A stretch of DNA of 64,000 nucleotides, taken from assembly GCA_965178125.1 (NCBI GenBank), contig OZ237757.1, forward strand, positions 930,001 through 994,000. The letters are read 5' to 3'. Positions 22,235 to 34,976 of this stretch are shown in pieces. Made by a program: the position numbers and the translations under genes. The stretch's first letter is position 1. Every line of letters starts with the position of its first letter. The DNA is from Bilabrum cf. latius (lineage: Eukaryota > Bigyra: Bicosoecida > Bigyra > Bicosoecida). Below the pieces are notes generated by a model. That model did not search any database and was not told the DNA's origin. It saw nothing but the letters and a program-made list of their open reading frames with translations.

Positions 22235-25200
22235 TTAGACTCTCGGCGCTGTCGCCAGCTGCCTTGCGTTGTCCGCTCGCCTCCCCTCCAGGCTGTGCGC
22301 CCGCACCCTCCGGCCGTCCCCAGGCGCACCCGGCTGCGGCGGCCCCGTGTCCGCAATCCTTGCCCGGATGGCGACTCCCGCCGCCCTTGCCTCCACCGTG
22401 CGGTACACCCCCTCGATCACGCCGGAGGCAGACCCCCTGGAGGAGAGCATGCGAGCGCGACGCCTCCTGCTGCCGGGGCTTGATCTCCACGCGGGGCCGT
22501 GCGACCCTGCGCGCAGCCGGCCTCCCGCCGACCCCCCCGTCACTCTCACCCCCACTCCCACTCCCACTCCCCCCGACTCCCTGTATCGCCCGGACGAGGC
22601 AGCCGTGGAGGCCACGTCCAGCCCCCGCAGCCTGGTCCTGAGCTCCTCCAGAGCCGTGTCCCTGCTGTTCCCTGGGCCACGTCGGCCAGCCCTCGGCCCG
22701 CAGGGTGCCCCCGGGTCTAGGCAAGAGGGGCAGCAGGAGCGGCACACGCTCTCCCTGCACGCATCCGCCGCGGCTCTGGGGCAGCACGCGCCCTCGAAGA
22801 ACGAGTCCATGGCCAGCGCCCACAACATGGCGGCCATGCCCACCACCTGGATGGAGCCGTTCCCCACGCTGGGTGCGGGGGTGTAGGGGCTGACCGCAGC
22901 TGCCACCGCGAGTCCGAACGGGACAATATTCCAGATCATTCCGAATCGGATGGGCCCCGCCGTGTCCAGCAGCACCACGATCAGCAGCACTGCGATGGCC
23001 TGCCGCGAAGAAGCCGCCAGCTCTGTGGTCCACAGTCGGGCTGCGTGTTCCCCATGAGGCACCCTCAGGCCCCAGTCGAAGGACTCCGCCTCCATGCCGG
23101 CCAGCACACGGACCACCTCGCCGATGCAGCTGGCCAGCAGCAGCACGCCGCTGCCCATGCCCAGCATGGCCACTGCCTTTGGCACGTGAGAGGCAGCAGG
23201 CGCCCGCATGGACACGCCTTCTCTCCTGTCGTACGGATTGCTGAAGGACTGCCCGAACAGCAGGGCGCCCATGGCCGGCAGGATGGCAGCGGCGATGGAG
23301 AGCCCGGCTGCGCGCTCCAGGCTGCGTGGAGACCCCGGGCCGCTGCCTGCCTGTCCCAGCGGACCCAGCGCCGACTCCTGTCCCTGCTCGAGCCAGGAAC
23401 CAAACGCCCCCGCAGAGTCGGTGCCGTTCCCAGGCGGGTGCGGCGGGCTCGGGTGCTGGCCCGGGGACGGTACCTCCACGCCCAGCACCTGCAGCAGCAA
23501 GGTGCCCGATGCGACTAGGGCCAGCAGGAGAGGGCCCAGGGAGGACGACAGACTCAGCGTGTGGGTGTCCCCGCACAGCAGGACCTGTCCCACGAATGTG
23601 ACGAGAGGCTGAGTGGCGGCTGCCAGCGGATACACGGCGGCCATGTCGCTGGGCATGGCCTGGATGCCGATCATGCTCAGCAAAATAGGCCCGTGCACCA
23701 CCAGGAGCCCCACCAGCAGCCCCCGCAGCATGAAGGCACAGGGGCACGTCAGCCGAGTCTCCTGGTACACGGCCCGCCAGCACAGCTCGGGAGAGCACGC
23801 AGGCAAGCCGCACAAGCAGACGTCAGTCTCCTCCCGGATGGGGTCTCTGCCCGTGTCCACAGACCCAAAGGGTCGTCCGGAGAGTGACGAGTTCAGAGGA
23901 CTGGAGTCGATCGCGGCTGGCAGATACCCTCCTCCCGAAGCGGCCCAGGGTCCCGTGTCCCCCCTGCCCCTGCTCCTGCCCCTGCTCCTGCCCCTGCTCC
24001 TGCCCCTGCTCCTGCCCCTGCCCTGTCCCCCCGAGGAAGACCTCCCGACGAGGGGGGATACTTCTCCTTCCGCTGAGCCCCCGCTCGTGAATACCGTGGC
24101 ATTTCCAGGCACTCCGGGCAGGGGCTGCTCCATCAGACCCGCGCTCCGAATCCTCCTGGGCCCGTAGATGGCCACGAGCGGCAGCCGGGGCATATCCCTA
24201 AAACGCACCAGCCGGTGGTCTGGGGCGAGTGAGGACTCCGTGGCCAGCACCACGCACTAGTCACACGGCTAGCACCACGGCATGCGATCGCCGTGCTGCG
24301 TGGCCTTAATCCACGGGCTCTACATGTCCCGGGCAGAGGGCTGACCCCCTGTGAAGCGACGCGCGTCCAGGGCCCGCGCCACCTGGCCGTACGACTGCCC
24401 TCTCCCCGGGGCTGATGGGGGTGGGCGGCGGGTGCTTCCCGGGGGCATCGACGGGCGGCCACCTTCCGTCCCGCCACCCTCGAGCACCATGCGAAGCGCG
24501 TCATCCACGCCCCCTCCTGCAGGGCGCGCATTGTCCCCACCCCCCGAGTGCTCTGTCCCCGCCAGCGAGTCCCCCGCAAGCAGGGCGCTGGACGTGCTCG
24601 ACTCCCCGCCGCTGCCCAGGGAGCTGGGCGGCCCGCTCCACGCCGCCCCAGCCCTTCCGGCCCCTCCGCTGAGACCCACCACCGCACCCACGATCCTAGC
24701 CAGCCGGCTCGCGATGGCGCCCACGAGCTCTCCCGAGGGCACACTGAAGCACCGCAAAGGGTCCCAGCAAGGGGCAGGGGACTCCGAGGCTGCCAGCACC
24801 GCCAGCTCCAGCAGCCTCCCGTTGAGTCGCGGGGGTGGCTCCGAGACCCTGCGCCTGTCCCTGCCCTGCCCCCGGCGGCGGCCCCCGATGTCCACCCCAG
24901 CGCAGTAGTCCTCCTCCTCCCGCACCGCCTCTCGGGCCCGCCGCGCCGTCTCCTCGCCCAGCTGCACCACCCACAGCCAGTACCCCTGAAATCGGGTCAG
25001 CGTGCACCCCCGCACGCAGGCCGCGATCAGACACAGCTGCACCGCCGCCAGACCTGAGCGGATGCCCTGCAGCAGTGGCGGCGCAAACGCGTCCACAGCC
25101 AGCTCCGACAGGTCGTGCTGGCTGCCCGATCGCTCTGCTGTCCAGAAGTTGAGCGTGTGGTGGAACGACAGCACGACCATGGCCACCGCAGCGGACCACC

Positions 25201-27131
25201 AGGCCCCCCGTGACATGCCGGCGCAGTCGTACGGATTGCGCTGCTCTTCCGCGGCTGCCACCAGAGATGCGGCGGCCTGCCGATTGAGTGTCCCGCTGGT
25301 GCCAAGGCTGGACCCGCGGCCCCGAGTGCGTCTGCCAGCTGGATATGCACTCCCAAGGCCAGTGATGGTGCCATCGTGAGCTCTAACTGAGGGTCGGACA
25401 GCTGGGGGTGAGTGCGGCGGGGCCGGGGCAACAGGAGAGCGGCCTGCTGAGGTGGTATCCTGCGAGCGCCCCGGTCGTCCCTGCTGCTGCTCCGCTGCGC
25501 CCCACCCGTGCTGGGCCCCCATTTCGGCCATGGCCTGGGCATCATCCTAGTCGATCAGTCCATGGGGGCCCCCACCCGCACCTGGGACCCCCTCCTGCGC
25601 CCCTCCAGCCTTCTCTTCCCCACGGACAGCCGCGCGCGCTCCTCCGACCCGCATCCCCTCCTCGTCCAAGCTGTTCCCGCGGCCTGCCTCTTCCCCTTCA
25701 TCCTCCCCGACTCCGTCACCCTCCCCGTCATCCTCCTCCTCCTCGTCTTCCTCGTCTCCTTCCTCAAGGTCGCTCTCGTCCTCCCAGTCCTCCGTGCCGC
25801 CCTCGGCCAGGTCCGCAAGCAACGGCAGCCAGGCCTTCACTGCGGCGCGCTGGTCCGCCACAAACACGGCCGCTGCGACGGCAACAGCCACAAGTAGCCC
25901 CTCCCCCGCGGTGAGACAAGCCTTGAAGTCGTTCATGAACCGGGACACCCCCGAAGGCTCGTCGTAGCCCCCGCCGCCGCTGCCCGGCCCCAGCCCCTGG
26001 TCGTCGTCCATCCCCCCGACGCCCTCTACCCCTAGCACAGAGGTCACGATCCACAGAAGCTGCACCATCGCAAACACGAAAGTGGCCCAGGGAACAAGCC
26101 GCCTCCCGAAGTCGATCGAGGCCCGCTCCTCCCGCGTGAACCCGCAGCCCAGCCCGAACGCCAGTGCTACGAGGAGGCCCATGATCACCGACTGGGGAGC
26201 CATGAACATGGCAGTGCGGGCCCCAGGGCTCGAGTGGGGCACCCAGCACCATAGGAACGTGCCCGTGCTGTCGGGCCCAGCGTATCCGAACCCCACCACG
26301 CATGCGTACACGACCGCTGCTCCCCAAGCGATGCAGTGGTATGCCACGATGCGGGTGCGCGCGTTGAAGGCACAGAAGTCCATCGTGAGCTCCGACTCCC
26401 CCGCGCCATAGTCGTCCTCCACCAGAGGGAAGCCCGGGTCCATTCCGGTGGAGCAAATCGATTCAAAGGCTAGCAGCACGGGGCGGAGGCAGCTGCCTTC
26501 GGGGCAATCCAGGGGGGCGGGAGGCAGGGGCTCCGGGCCTGCAGCATCGGGAGCACCCATGGGATGACTGCTGCTGCTGCTGCTGCTCCTGCCTGCCCCA
26601 CCCGAGCTGTGTTTGGTAGGATGGGAAAGCGCAGCATCCCGCTCATCAGTGTGGCGCCCAATCTGTCTCCGGAGGAACCTGTTTCTCCTTCGGATGTCGC
26701 ACAGCCTGGCCAGCACCCCGTGCGCTGACAGGAGCGCCCACAGCGGAGCAGCGGTCCACCCAAGCTGCAGCAGCGATGCTTGCAGCCGACAACCGAATGA
26801 ATAATCTCCCACCGATATGTTGCGATGCAGCAAGATTCCCGACGCAACACAGAACATGGAAACTGATATAAAGAAGGCGTAATATGCTGCGACCGACTAA
26901 AGGGCCAGGAGACCGGCAAAGTACATGATAATTCAACCGGCACAGCAAGTTGGACTCGATCAATTTGCATGCCAGCTCACAGTCAACTCGGCCTAAGAAC
27001 AAGGTCTTTCTGTTCAGTACGATAGACACGGCCAGCAGAAATGAAGACGTTGCAGAGAGGACCGCCAATATCAGGACCACGGCCGGGATCCCAGCTGCGA
27101 AAAGGTAGATGTCCCAGTAGTTTTCGCTAGC
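22235..27131 (-). CDS. Giant multipass membrane protein with 7TM receptor-like N-terminal part (5' end unresolved)
   Basis: A main exon runs from about 26886 to TAA 22235-22237 in one frame, with TAGs (25547, 24320, 24269, 24257 among them). A 94-nt GTGAGC...CGCAG intron (26887-26980) links it to an upstream exon encoding a first membrane helix (FAAGIPAVVLILAVLSATSS). The first part has seven hydrophobic segments with a WCWVP motif before TM5, reminiscent of cAMP-receptor-like GPCRs. After acidic and Ser-rich linkers come roughly nine more hydrophobic segments between about 25200 and 22780. The motif NPYD appears twice (about 25230 and 23230). A (GRSR) repeat is encoded by a 12-bp tandem repeat at 23965-24015. 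Start codon and any further 5' exon were not found. It may be one fused protein or two adjacent genes. Confidence 0.55.
26887..26980 (-). other. Spliceosomal intron (inferred)
   Basis: This 94-nt stretch starts GTGAGC and ends GGTCGCAG on the minus strand. Splicing joins GRVD to SYYAFFISVSMF in frame and connects two membrane helices of the 7TM-like protein. Confidence 0.55.
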
Positions 27132-27431
27132 AGTACAGATGCAAGAAGCAAGTCAACGCCGCATGAGTCAGGCGGGTCTTGGCGTGCTAGACTAACGACT
27201 GAACTATGCTGCCACCGGCTACCATGGCTCTCCAGAGCCATCTAACTGGCCAAATACACTCATATGTTCCCCTTATCGCACCATAAGCGCTCTCGAGTGA
27301 GGTTAAATTCGGGTGTCGCTCGTTATCGCCCAATATACGAAGCCTCTTCATGGCTGGAACCTCACTCGTCATCACGACGCAGCCTGAGCGGAGGTCCACC
27401 GCCGGATTTCTCCCGCTGATTCAAAACTTCG

Positions 27432-29087
27432 ATGCTGTTTGATGTATTCAAGCGATGCCCTATTTTGGTTGTAATTTTAGTGTACTATTCCAGATGCGAC
27501 GACAGAATTCAGATCGTTCCCGGCACGCTTCCAATTATTCTATCTGCACCTCACGACGGCACCACAACAGTCACTGGCTGGCCAATACGGCAGCATGGAT
27601 GCGTTGATCCGAGCTTATATGGAGGATCTGGAGGCTGTGCGTATAACCACACGTGCGACCGGCCACCGTATAACTTGACTAGAGATTCTAGCGAATGCAG
27701 AGTTGTCACCTCCCGTGACCTGAGGTCAGGAATTGTGGCTGACCTCGTGTCCAATGCGATCTCGCGCGCGGTAAACGATTCTGCTGCAAGCGCTGGCCTC
27801 CCGACAGAATGTCGCATGGACCATCGCCCCTGGTCGGTCCGGTCGCTGATCCGTCGCAGCCAGCTCGACCCGAACAGGGATGTGCAGCAAGCGGCACAGG
27901 GTTTCCAGCCCGCCATCGGGGCGTGGGAGACATACCAGTAGTTCGTGCTGTGGGCCAAGCGCAACATCAGCGTCGCGGTCCCCGCGGCGCTGGCACCCAG
28001 CTACCAGCCGAGCTCCCCAGCAGGAGGGGCAGCCTCAGTGAGGGGCCTACGCCTGTCCAGCGGGCTGCTCTTGGACATGCACGGGCACGGGCACGCCTTT
28101 TAGGCCACCGAGCTGGGCTACATGCTGACTAGCTCCCGGCTGGAGTCCCCGGACGCTGCAGTGGACGCAGACCCCTCCCGGTTTGCCAACAGCAGCTCGG
28201 TCAGGTTCGGCGCCTCTGCCTCGCCGCTCTAGTTCTCTTCCCTGCTGCGGGGGAACAACGCGTCTCTTGGGGCCTGGATCCAGGAACCAGTGCAAGGAAT
28301 TGACGGAAACACGTACCGATTCGTTTCGATTCCGGGCCCGACCCATCCGGACCCCGGCGGTGGGTCGTACTTCAGCGGGGGTTACCTGACGGGGCGGTGG
28401 GGCAGCAGGGCCGGGCCGGGGAGGGCTTCGGGGCGGGACGGTGAGGTGGGAGATGCTGCGGGTGGACCCAATGTGATAGACTCGGTGCAGGTGGAGATGC
28501 CCTCTTTCGTGCGGTCCACGAACGACAGCGTGAGGGGGGCATTCGCGCATGTGCTGGCTAAGGCAGCCATAAAGTACATGGCCCTGCATCACGGGGTCGA
28601 TCTGCTGGACCCAGCGTGGATGGCATGGAGGGCAGGCTGCGTGCTGCCGAGCCCCAGCCCCAGTGCCAGCCCTACCCAGTCCGTGCCTCCATCTGAATAG
28701 CCAGCCAGCACGTCGCCGATCCCACGGCAGACCGCCCATCCCTCCCCGCGTGCCGCACCCACCACTGGTCCCGGTAGCGGCAATTCTACGGGACACGGGC
28801 ATGAGGATGACAGAGACAGTGGCAGCTCGGACACTCAGGGGCTGGAGCTGTCGGACGGGGCCTGGGCGGGCATTGCAGTAGGACTGGTGGCAGGGTGTGC
28901 CTTGGTTACTGGGATAGTTGTGGTCCTTGCGTGCCCCGGCACATGCTCAAGAGGGGACAGCGCGTTTGGATCAGCCAGCGTCGGGCCTCTCAGAGGCGGA
29001 CAAGCAGTTGGGACAGGCGACGGGTACGTCAAGGATACTGATCCAGCCTTCGTCGAAAATAACAAGCACCTGGCGAGTGCGGTATAA
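27432..29087 (+). CDS. N-formylglutamate amidohydrolase-like protein, secreted, with C-terminal membrane anchor
   Basis: The frame (ATG 27432, TAA 29085-29087, 551 codons) crosses TAG at 27939, 28101, 28227 and 28698. It starts with a likely signal peptide (CPILVVILVYYSRC). Family landmarks are PIILSAPHDGTTTV near the N-terminus and LLLDMHGHGHAF-x-ATELGY around 28060-28125, matching the metal-binding His-rich strand of the N-formylglutamate amidohydrolase superfamily. A Pro/Ser/Thr-rich stalk leads to one hydrophobic segment (GIAVGLVAGCALVTGIVVVL, about 28870-28935) and a short cytosolic tail, so it is probably a type I membrane ectoenzyme. The substrate is unknown. Several N-glycosylation sequons fit an extracellular location. 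Confidence 0.65.
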
Positions 29088-29219
29088 TGTGTTGTGTGTA
29101 GATCGCAATGACACAGTGCCACACGACGCTTCGTTGTCGTAACGTCAGATGATGCAGATCTTCGTGTGCGCCAAGCAAAACCATCATGCGGGCATCAAAC
29201 AGACAGGATAGCAACGCAA

Positions 29220-29558
29220 TCACGATACAACGCATCCCCCCTGCTTCTTCTAAGCCTCTTGCTCCCTACGCTCTCTGGCTGCGGCCTCACGTTGCTCCTT
29301 CCTCTCCCTGGCTGCACGTTTTTCCTCTTCCGTCTGCTCTCTTATCAGATTGAGAGAAGTGCCGTCGGATACACCGGCCTCCTTTAGTGTGTACGTGTCG
29401 ATAAGGGTCCCATTCGAGCCATGAACCAGCCTTTGGCTGGCAGCTGGAATTCCACCTACCTCGGCATACTTGGCCTTTAAATCGGCTACCGTGCTATCGT
29501 CCTCAATTTCGATCGTTTTCGTTTGACGGAGTAGTGTGTGGGTGATAAGGACCTTCAT
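29220..29558 (-). CDS. Ubiquitin-like domain protein
   Basis: The 112-codon frame starts at ATG 29558 and ends at TGA 29220-29222, crossing one TAG at 29250. The first 75 residues have the ubiquitin-like beta-grasp pattern: MKVLITHTLLRQTKTIEIED, STVADLKAKYAEVGGIPAASQ, QRLVHGSNGTLIDTYTLKEA and a final strand TSLNLI. The tail is a highly charged Arg/Glu helix. There is no terminal Gly-Gly, so it is not a conjugated modifier; a scaffold or adaptor role is likely. It is convergent with the amidohydrolase-like gene. Confidence 0.65.
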
Positions 29559-29758
29559 CGGCGTGTACAATCGGATAGGTGCAAATAGAAATAGCCGGCG
29601 AGACCGTTGGCCGGTGATGAGGATGTCAATTCAAGTTGGTCGCAAGCTGCGGTGCACCGTGACGGGACTGTCAACTGCACTGTGTTTTAGCTGCTGCACT
29701 AGCCATAGAGAAGTCCAGGACAAAATAATGGGAGCCTCAGGTTGTACAGACACTGGCC

Positions 29759-32700
29759 TCAGGCAGAGTCGCCTTTTGCCTCCTCCCCGGCAGCGGCAGC
29801 ATCGTCCTCCTTGCCCTCACCCTCCCCGCCCTCCATGGGCTTCTGGCCCTCCTCGGCCCCTTCTGCGGGCTTTGCTGCCTCGCCCTCCTTGGTGGCCTCG
29901 CCGTCCGCCTTGCCTTCGCCCTCCTCCTCGTCAATCTTCTCCTGCACTTCCTCCTCTCCCTCCTTCTTCTCCTCTTGCGGCGCATCCTCGCCCGCCCCAC
30001 CCGCGGCGGCACTCGCCTCCTCCACCTTGGGCTCCTCCACCTTAGGCTTGGGCTTGGGCTTGTTCACGATCCTCTCGCACTCGTCCTGGATGGCCCTGAC
30101 CCTGGCCCGCACGTCCTCCACCTTGAGCACGGGGTCCTGCTTGGCGCTCAGCTTGCCCTGCTCGCTCTGCAGGTCACGGTACCACGTCTCGGCGCCCTTA
30201 GCGGCGGACCGCAGTGTGTCCCTGTCCGACTCGTCCAGGTGCGCGTATGCCTCGTCCGCCGAGGCAGCCACCGCCCTGTACCTCTCCACGAGGGACATGA
30301 GCGTGGCACCGGCCTCTGCGATGTGCTGAGCGTTGTACCACCGCGCCTCGATAGGACCACCCTTGGCGTGCAGCTTGGTGAGGTGCTCCTCCAGCTCGCC
30401 CAGGTCAGCGTCCTCTCCGTCCCCGTAGCAGACCCAGTCCTCTTCCTCGTCCAGCAGGTCCCTGATCTCGTCCGCCACGCCGTCCTCTACGAAGTCCTTC
30501 AGCTTGCTCCGCAGGTCGTTCCGCAGCGCGTACACGTACTTCTCGAGCTCGTTCCTCTTGGCCGTCTTGAAGCGTACTTCCTCGTCCCGCCTGGACATGG
30601 CGGCCTCGCTGGCGAACAGGTCGTCAAACCCGGGCTTGTTGAGTGCGCCCGTGACCGCCTCGGTCAGGGTGGGGACCGGCACGCGGGTCACCTTGCGCTT
30701 ACGGGGGGCAGCCTCGGCGGCGGCGCCGGCAGCAGCAGGGGTAACTGGGGTCTCGCCCTCCTTGGCTGCCTCGCCCTCCTTGGCTGCCTCGCCCTCCTTG
30801 GCTGCCTCGCCCTCCTTGGCTGCCTCGCCCTCCTTGGCTGCCTCGCCCTCCTTGGCTGCCTCGCCCTCCTTGGCTGCCTCGCCCTCCTTGGCTGCCTCGC
30901 CCTCCTTGGCTGCCTCGCCCTCCTTGGCTGCCTCGCCCTCCTTGGCTGCCTCGCCCTCCTTCGGCTCATCGCTCATGGGGGCCTGGCCTTCGGCGGCACC
31001 TTCCTCCTCCTTCTTCTCCTCAGCAGCCGGAGCCGGGGCCGGGGCCGGGGCCGGCGGCTCGGGCACCTTGGGCTTGGCGAGGGACGCTGCATCCACAGTG
31101 ACGATGCCGTGGTCGGACAGCCCGAACTCCACCCTGATCTTGGGCAGGAACTCGGCGGCGGCGTCCTTGGGGGCCTCTGCCACGCCCGCCGCGACGTCCA
31201 TCTCGTCGAGTTTCTTCTGGTTGGCCACCGCCTCGTCCACCTCCTGCTTGGGCACGTCGATGCGGAAGCGGGCGACCTGCAGCTCCTTGAGCTCCAGCAA
31301 CTGCGAAGCCGCAGTCGAGTCAGACATGCTCACCACGGCTGTCGGGGCGGCGGCACCGTCCCCTGCACCTCCCGTGGCTGCCCCATCGCTGCCCCCAGCG
31401 ACTCCCACTCCCGCGCCGGCCCGCAGCGCCTTGGCCACCTCCTTTGGGTCGTACTCAGCCACCACCTCGAAGGCGCCCCCCTCCCTGAAGGTCACCCTCT
31501 GCTGGTTGGGCATGGGACTCCCCGCGGGGAACACCATCACGGCCTGCTTCTCCTCCTCGTCGCCCTCCGCGTCCTTGGGAGTGGCAGACACCTTGCCCAC
31601 GGGGCCCCAGCGCAAGCGCACAGGCAGCACCACCCGGTCCTTGACGGAGTACTCCTGCACGCGGAACAGGGGAGACACCATGGCGCAGCACAGCGCGCAA
31701 CCCTTCGCCACGCACTCGTCTGCGTTCACCGACGTCTGCAGGTTGTGCGCCTTGGGCTCGTCCAGGGGCATACCCATCGTCTTGGCCACCGTCCGCTTGA
31801 TCAGGCGCACGCGAGACGCACCGCCCACCACCTCCACGCCCCCGAATCCCTCGAACGGCTTCTCCATGCCGTCCGCGCCCACCTGGGCCAGCGCGCGCCG
31901 CACCACGCCCGCCACCCGGTCGGCCACCGGCTGCAGCGCGACCTCCATCTCATCCAGCTCCACGGTCTCGGCCAGGTCAAAGTCCTCTACGAGGCACTCC
32001 GAGTTGGCCTTGGCCTGGTTCACGCCGTAAGGGGTCATCGTCTTGCGGACCTTCTCGGCGGCGGTCAGCAGCTTCAAGCGGACCTTCTTGTTGTCCCAGG
32101 GCTGCCCTGCGGCGGGATGCTTGGCCGCGAACCTGTCGGCGAGCAGCCTGCCCACGGCGGCGTCCATGTTGCGGCCGCCCGCCTCCTCGTCCCAGGCAAC
32201 CGCGTCCACCGTGGCGGAGCCGGCCTTGAACGTGACCACCGTGGCGCTGCGACGTGACAGACAGGAGAGAGAACATGAAGCACACAAGATGATAGCAGGT
32301 TGGGAGCGATCCATGAAGGAAGGGTGCGGTGCAGTACACAGCAGTGCAGTACACAGCAGTGCGGTGCATCAAATCTCTCTCTCACGTGGTGTGGGAGTAG
32401 CCCGTGTCCACAAAAAGGATGCGCTGAGGGCCAGCGGCGAACTCGTTGCGCGCGTTACGGAAGAACCCGTATCCCAGCGCGGTGGCCGTTCCCTCCGGAA
32501 GCAGCCGCAGGCAGTGCACGCCGGCCAGCTTGCAGGCGTCCACGAGAGCAGCTCGCTGGGGGGCCGTGAAGTACGCCGGGATGGACAGGACCACATCGGA
32601 GGCGCCCGCCCTCGGGTTCGCTCTCTGTGCGATGGAGAGCGCCCTCTTGAGGACCATCGAGGCGAGGTGCACCGCCGTGACCACCTGCTTCTTGCCCGCG

Positions 32701-33461
32701 TAGCGCACCTCGACGGCGGCGCGGCCGTCAGGGCCCTCCACCAGGGGGAACGTGAAGTGCTCGGCTGCTTCCTACTTGAGAGCCGGCTCGTCCATCCGCC
32801 GGCCGAGGAGGCGCTTGATCTGGCGGGCCGTCTGCGGCAGGCGCAAGAAAGGCGTGGCACCTTCCCCAACGAATCTCTCAGAATCTGAAAACGCTACCGC
32901 CGAACTGCAATGATGCTCCAGGAAAAGGACGGGGGAAATAAAATGAAAACAAGTTGTAGGCCTTGTGGTCGCCAGCGTCGCATGCAGCCTCGCCAATTCG
33001 AACGCACACAGCCCTGCCTAAACTGCCACGGCACATCCGGGAACACATCGCACTACAAATTTAACGTCACCGGCACACCTTATATACCAAGACGTCTATT
33101 AAAAATGCAGCAATCAAATTAAGGTACCTGCCGGCGCATACCAGTGGCCTGAAAGCAGATGCGAGTGCCACGCGTACCAGCGAACACAAGAACATCCTTT
33201 TCGAACACATAGACAACAGTTACTTTCCAAATCCACCTGTCCCTCACAACGTGGTATGGTACGAATAAATGCAACAGTAGAGCGCACTTCCACATCATTA
33301 AATCCTGCCTTGAGCTAGAGCCTAACAAAAAACACTGCAAGCTAAGCGCCTCACGCATTCAGCCTGTTTGATCCCTCGTTCAGCAAGACATCGATGCCAC
33401 CGGCCTTCGCCTACCCAACAACGAAGTTTAAAGCACCAAAGTCGACGCCAAGGACCGCCAT
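29759..33461 (-). CDS. HSP110-family chaperone (HSP70 superfamily)
   Basis: Three exons join in frame: ATG 33461 to 33355, 32904 to 32386, and 32246 to TGA 29759-29761, giving 1,037 residues. Exon 1 encodes MAVLGVDFGALNFVVG, the phosphate-1 motif of HSP110 ATPases, followed by a TAG; a second TAG follows in exon 2 (EPALK-x-EAAEHF). Further landmarks are QIKRLLGRRM, VVLSIPAYFTAPQRAALVDA, LRLLPEGTATALGYG, VEVVGGASRVRLIK and NADECVAKGCALCCAM, covering a whole ATPase domain. The substrate-binding part is expanded by eleven EGEAAK repeats (about 30756-30962). HSP110s act as nucleotide exchange factors for HSP70. No KDEL-like signal is present, so it is probably cytosolic. The start is 143 bp from the divergent elongase gene. 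Confidence 0.9.
30756..30965. repeat. 18-bp coding tandem repeat in HSP110
   Basis: Eleven near-perfect copies of the 18-bp unit CCTCCTTGGCTGCCTCGC (plus strand) encode eleven EGEAAK hexapeptides in the minus-strand HSP110. The near identity at DNA level suggests recent expansion by slippage or unequal crossover. Confidence 0.9.
32247..32385 (-). other. Spliceosomal intron 2 of HSP110 (inferred)
   Basis: This 139-nt intron starts GTGAGA and ends GTCACGTCGCAG. Its removal gives DTGYSHTTATVVTFKAG, the expected continuation in HSP70-superfamily ATPases. It contains a duplicated TGCACTGCTGTGTAC unit. Confidence 0.8.
32905..33354 (-). other. Spliceosomal intron 1 of HSP110 (inferred)
   Basis: This 450-nt intron starts GTGAGG and ends CATCATTGCAG. 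Splicing gives SNRLNASAVAFSDSERFVGE, matching the conserved HSP110 block. It is clearly richer in A/T than the exons. Confidence 0.8.
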
Positions 33462-33603
33462 CGCCGGTCAATAGAGTGAGTTATGCTGTGTTGCCACTTG
33501 GCCCGACCTCTCTAACAGTACCGTGTTAATTAAATCAAACCGGATTTCATCCGGAGTTGCACCGTCATCCGCTGTCTGTGTGGCTCAGTTTTCCCGCACA
33601 GAC

Positions 33604-34800
33604 ATGCCACGTATCCTGGCATTTCTCGATCCAGTATTTGCTCCTGTCGATGCATATGCGAGCAGTTTCACATGGGATTCTGCTCCCATGAGTGGACTGG
33701 CTTGGCCGATTGGCTCAGCGATCGTTTACGTAGCGAGCATTTTGTGGCTGACGCCCGCGGCAATGGACAAGAAGAAGCAGACCGAGGCGTTGAGAGCTAA
33801 GAAAGGTGATCTGTCACAGCTGCCTTGGCGAAAGCTGTGGACGTGGCCCTTGGTCTTGCACTACACCGTTCTATCATTGGGGTCTCTGATCATGTTGGTT
33901 GGCACCTTGCGCGAACTAGAGAAGCGCTGGGTGGTTGATTCTGGCGCCCATGTGCTCTCTGACGCAGAGAGTGGCGGCTTGGCGGCATGGGCGGGCCGCT
34001 GGCTGCTTTGCGAGTACGTGACCCCTGGTTCCATTCAAGCGGCTGCGCCCTACGCCGGAACTGTCACGGATGGAGCGGCTGCCGTTGCTTCGGGGCCTTT
34101 GTACTTTTGGAGCTATGTATACTACCTGTCCAAATGGTACGAGCTCCTGGACACCGTGCTGGAGCTGCAGCGGGGAGCGCCCCCGCCATCGTTCGGGCTG
34201 CACGTGTACCACCACGCGACCGTGATGCTCATGTCCTGGTTCTGGATGCAGCAGCGGCAGAGCCTGCAGTGGATCGGTCTTTGCTTCAACACATTCGTGC
34301 ATGTGGTCATGTATATGTACTACGCTTTGTCTCGGGCTGGCCAGCGCGTGTCGTGGAAGACCCTGGTGACGGGCCTGCAAGTGGTGCAGTTCGGCACTTC
34401 GCTCGTCTCGTGGGTGGCATTTCTGGCCCTGCACCTGGGTACGGGGCTGCAGGGGTACACAGAGACCATGCCAGCCCCAGGATGGGCCAAAGGTCTCGGC
34501 AATGCCGCTGCGGGGTCAATTGAGGCAGCCCTGGGTGCCGGCGCGGCAGGGCAAGGCAAGGTGTCTGCCGCGCCGGCCGGCACCCCCGTTGAGAGTTTTA
34601 GCTGGCTTGCGGGGGCACAGGGGTAGTGCGCGGGAGGCTGGGCGGTGGTGTTCAATCTGATTTTCAACGTGACGCTGCTGCACGGCTTCGTGGGGATCCT
34701 TGCCAAGGCCATGTGCAGGGGAGGGGGGGGGCGGAAGAGGAGCAAGCTGGAACCGACCGAGGCTGTCCAAACCAATACAGGCCTCAAGAAAACGAAATGA
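33604..34800 (+). CDS. ELO-family fatty acid elongase (3-ketoacyl-CoA synthase)
   Basis: The frame from ATG 33604 to TGA 34798-34800 encodes 398 residues with one TAG at 34624. It has several membrane helices, the YYLSKWYELLDTVLELQRG block, and the HxxHH histidine box as HVYHHATVMLMSWFW (about 34200), the catalytic signature of ELO elongases in the endoplasmic reticulum. After the TAG the frame continues with AGGWAVVFNLIFNVTLLHGF, a last membrane helix, and then a Lys/Arg-rich tail (GLKKTK) that resembles an ER-retrieval signal. Stopping at the TAG would remove that helix. It is divergent from HSP110 across 142 bp. Confidence 0.9.
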
Positions 34801-34976
34801 GGTGGCTGCTGATAAGAGCGTCTTAAGCTTTACAGCTACGGCCAGGGAAATTTAGGGCCGAGCACTGGCAGTGTCGCAGTCCGGGTGGGCCATGTCGGCC
34901 ACGATGTGATGAGCGCAGTCGAGTGTAGACAGTTATGATGTGCATTTGCCGTGTTTGCAACCAGATTCAACCGACC

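Noticed and set aside
29641-29758. A further gene between the ubiquitin-like and HSP110 genes
   Set aside because: Short frames only, without motif or codon bias.
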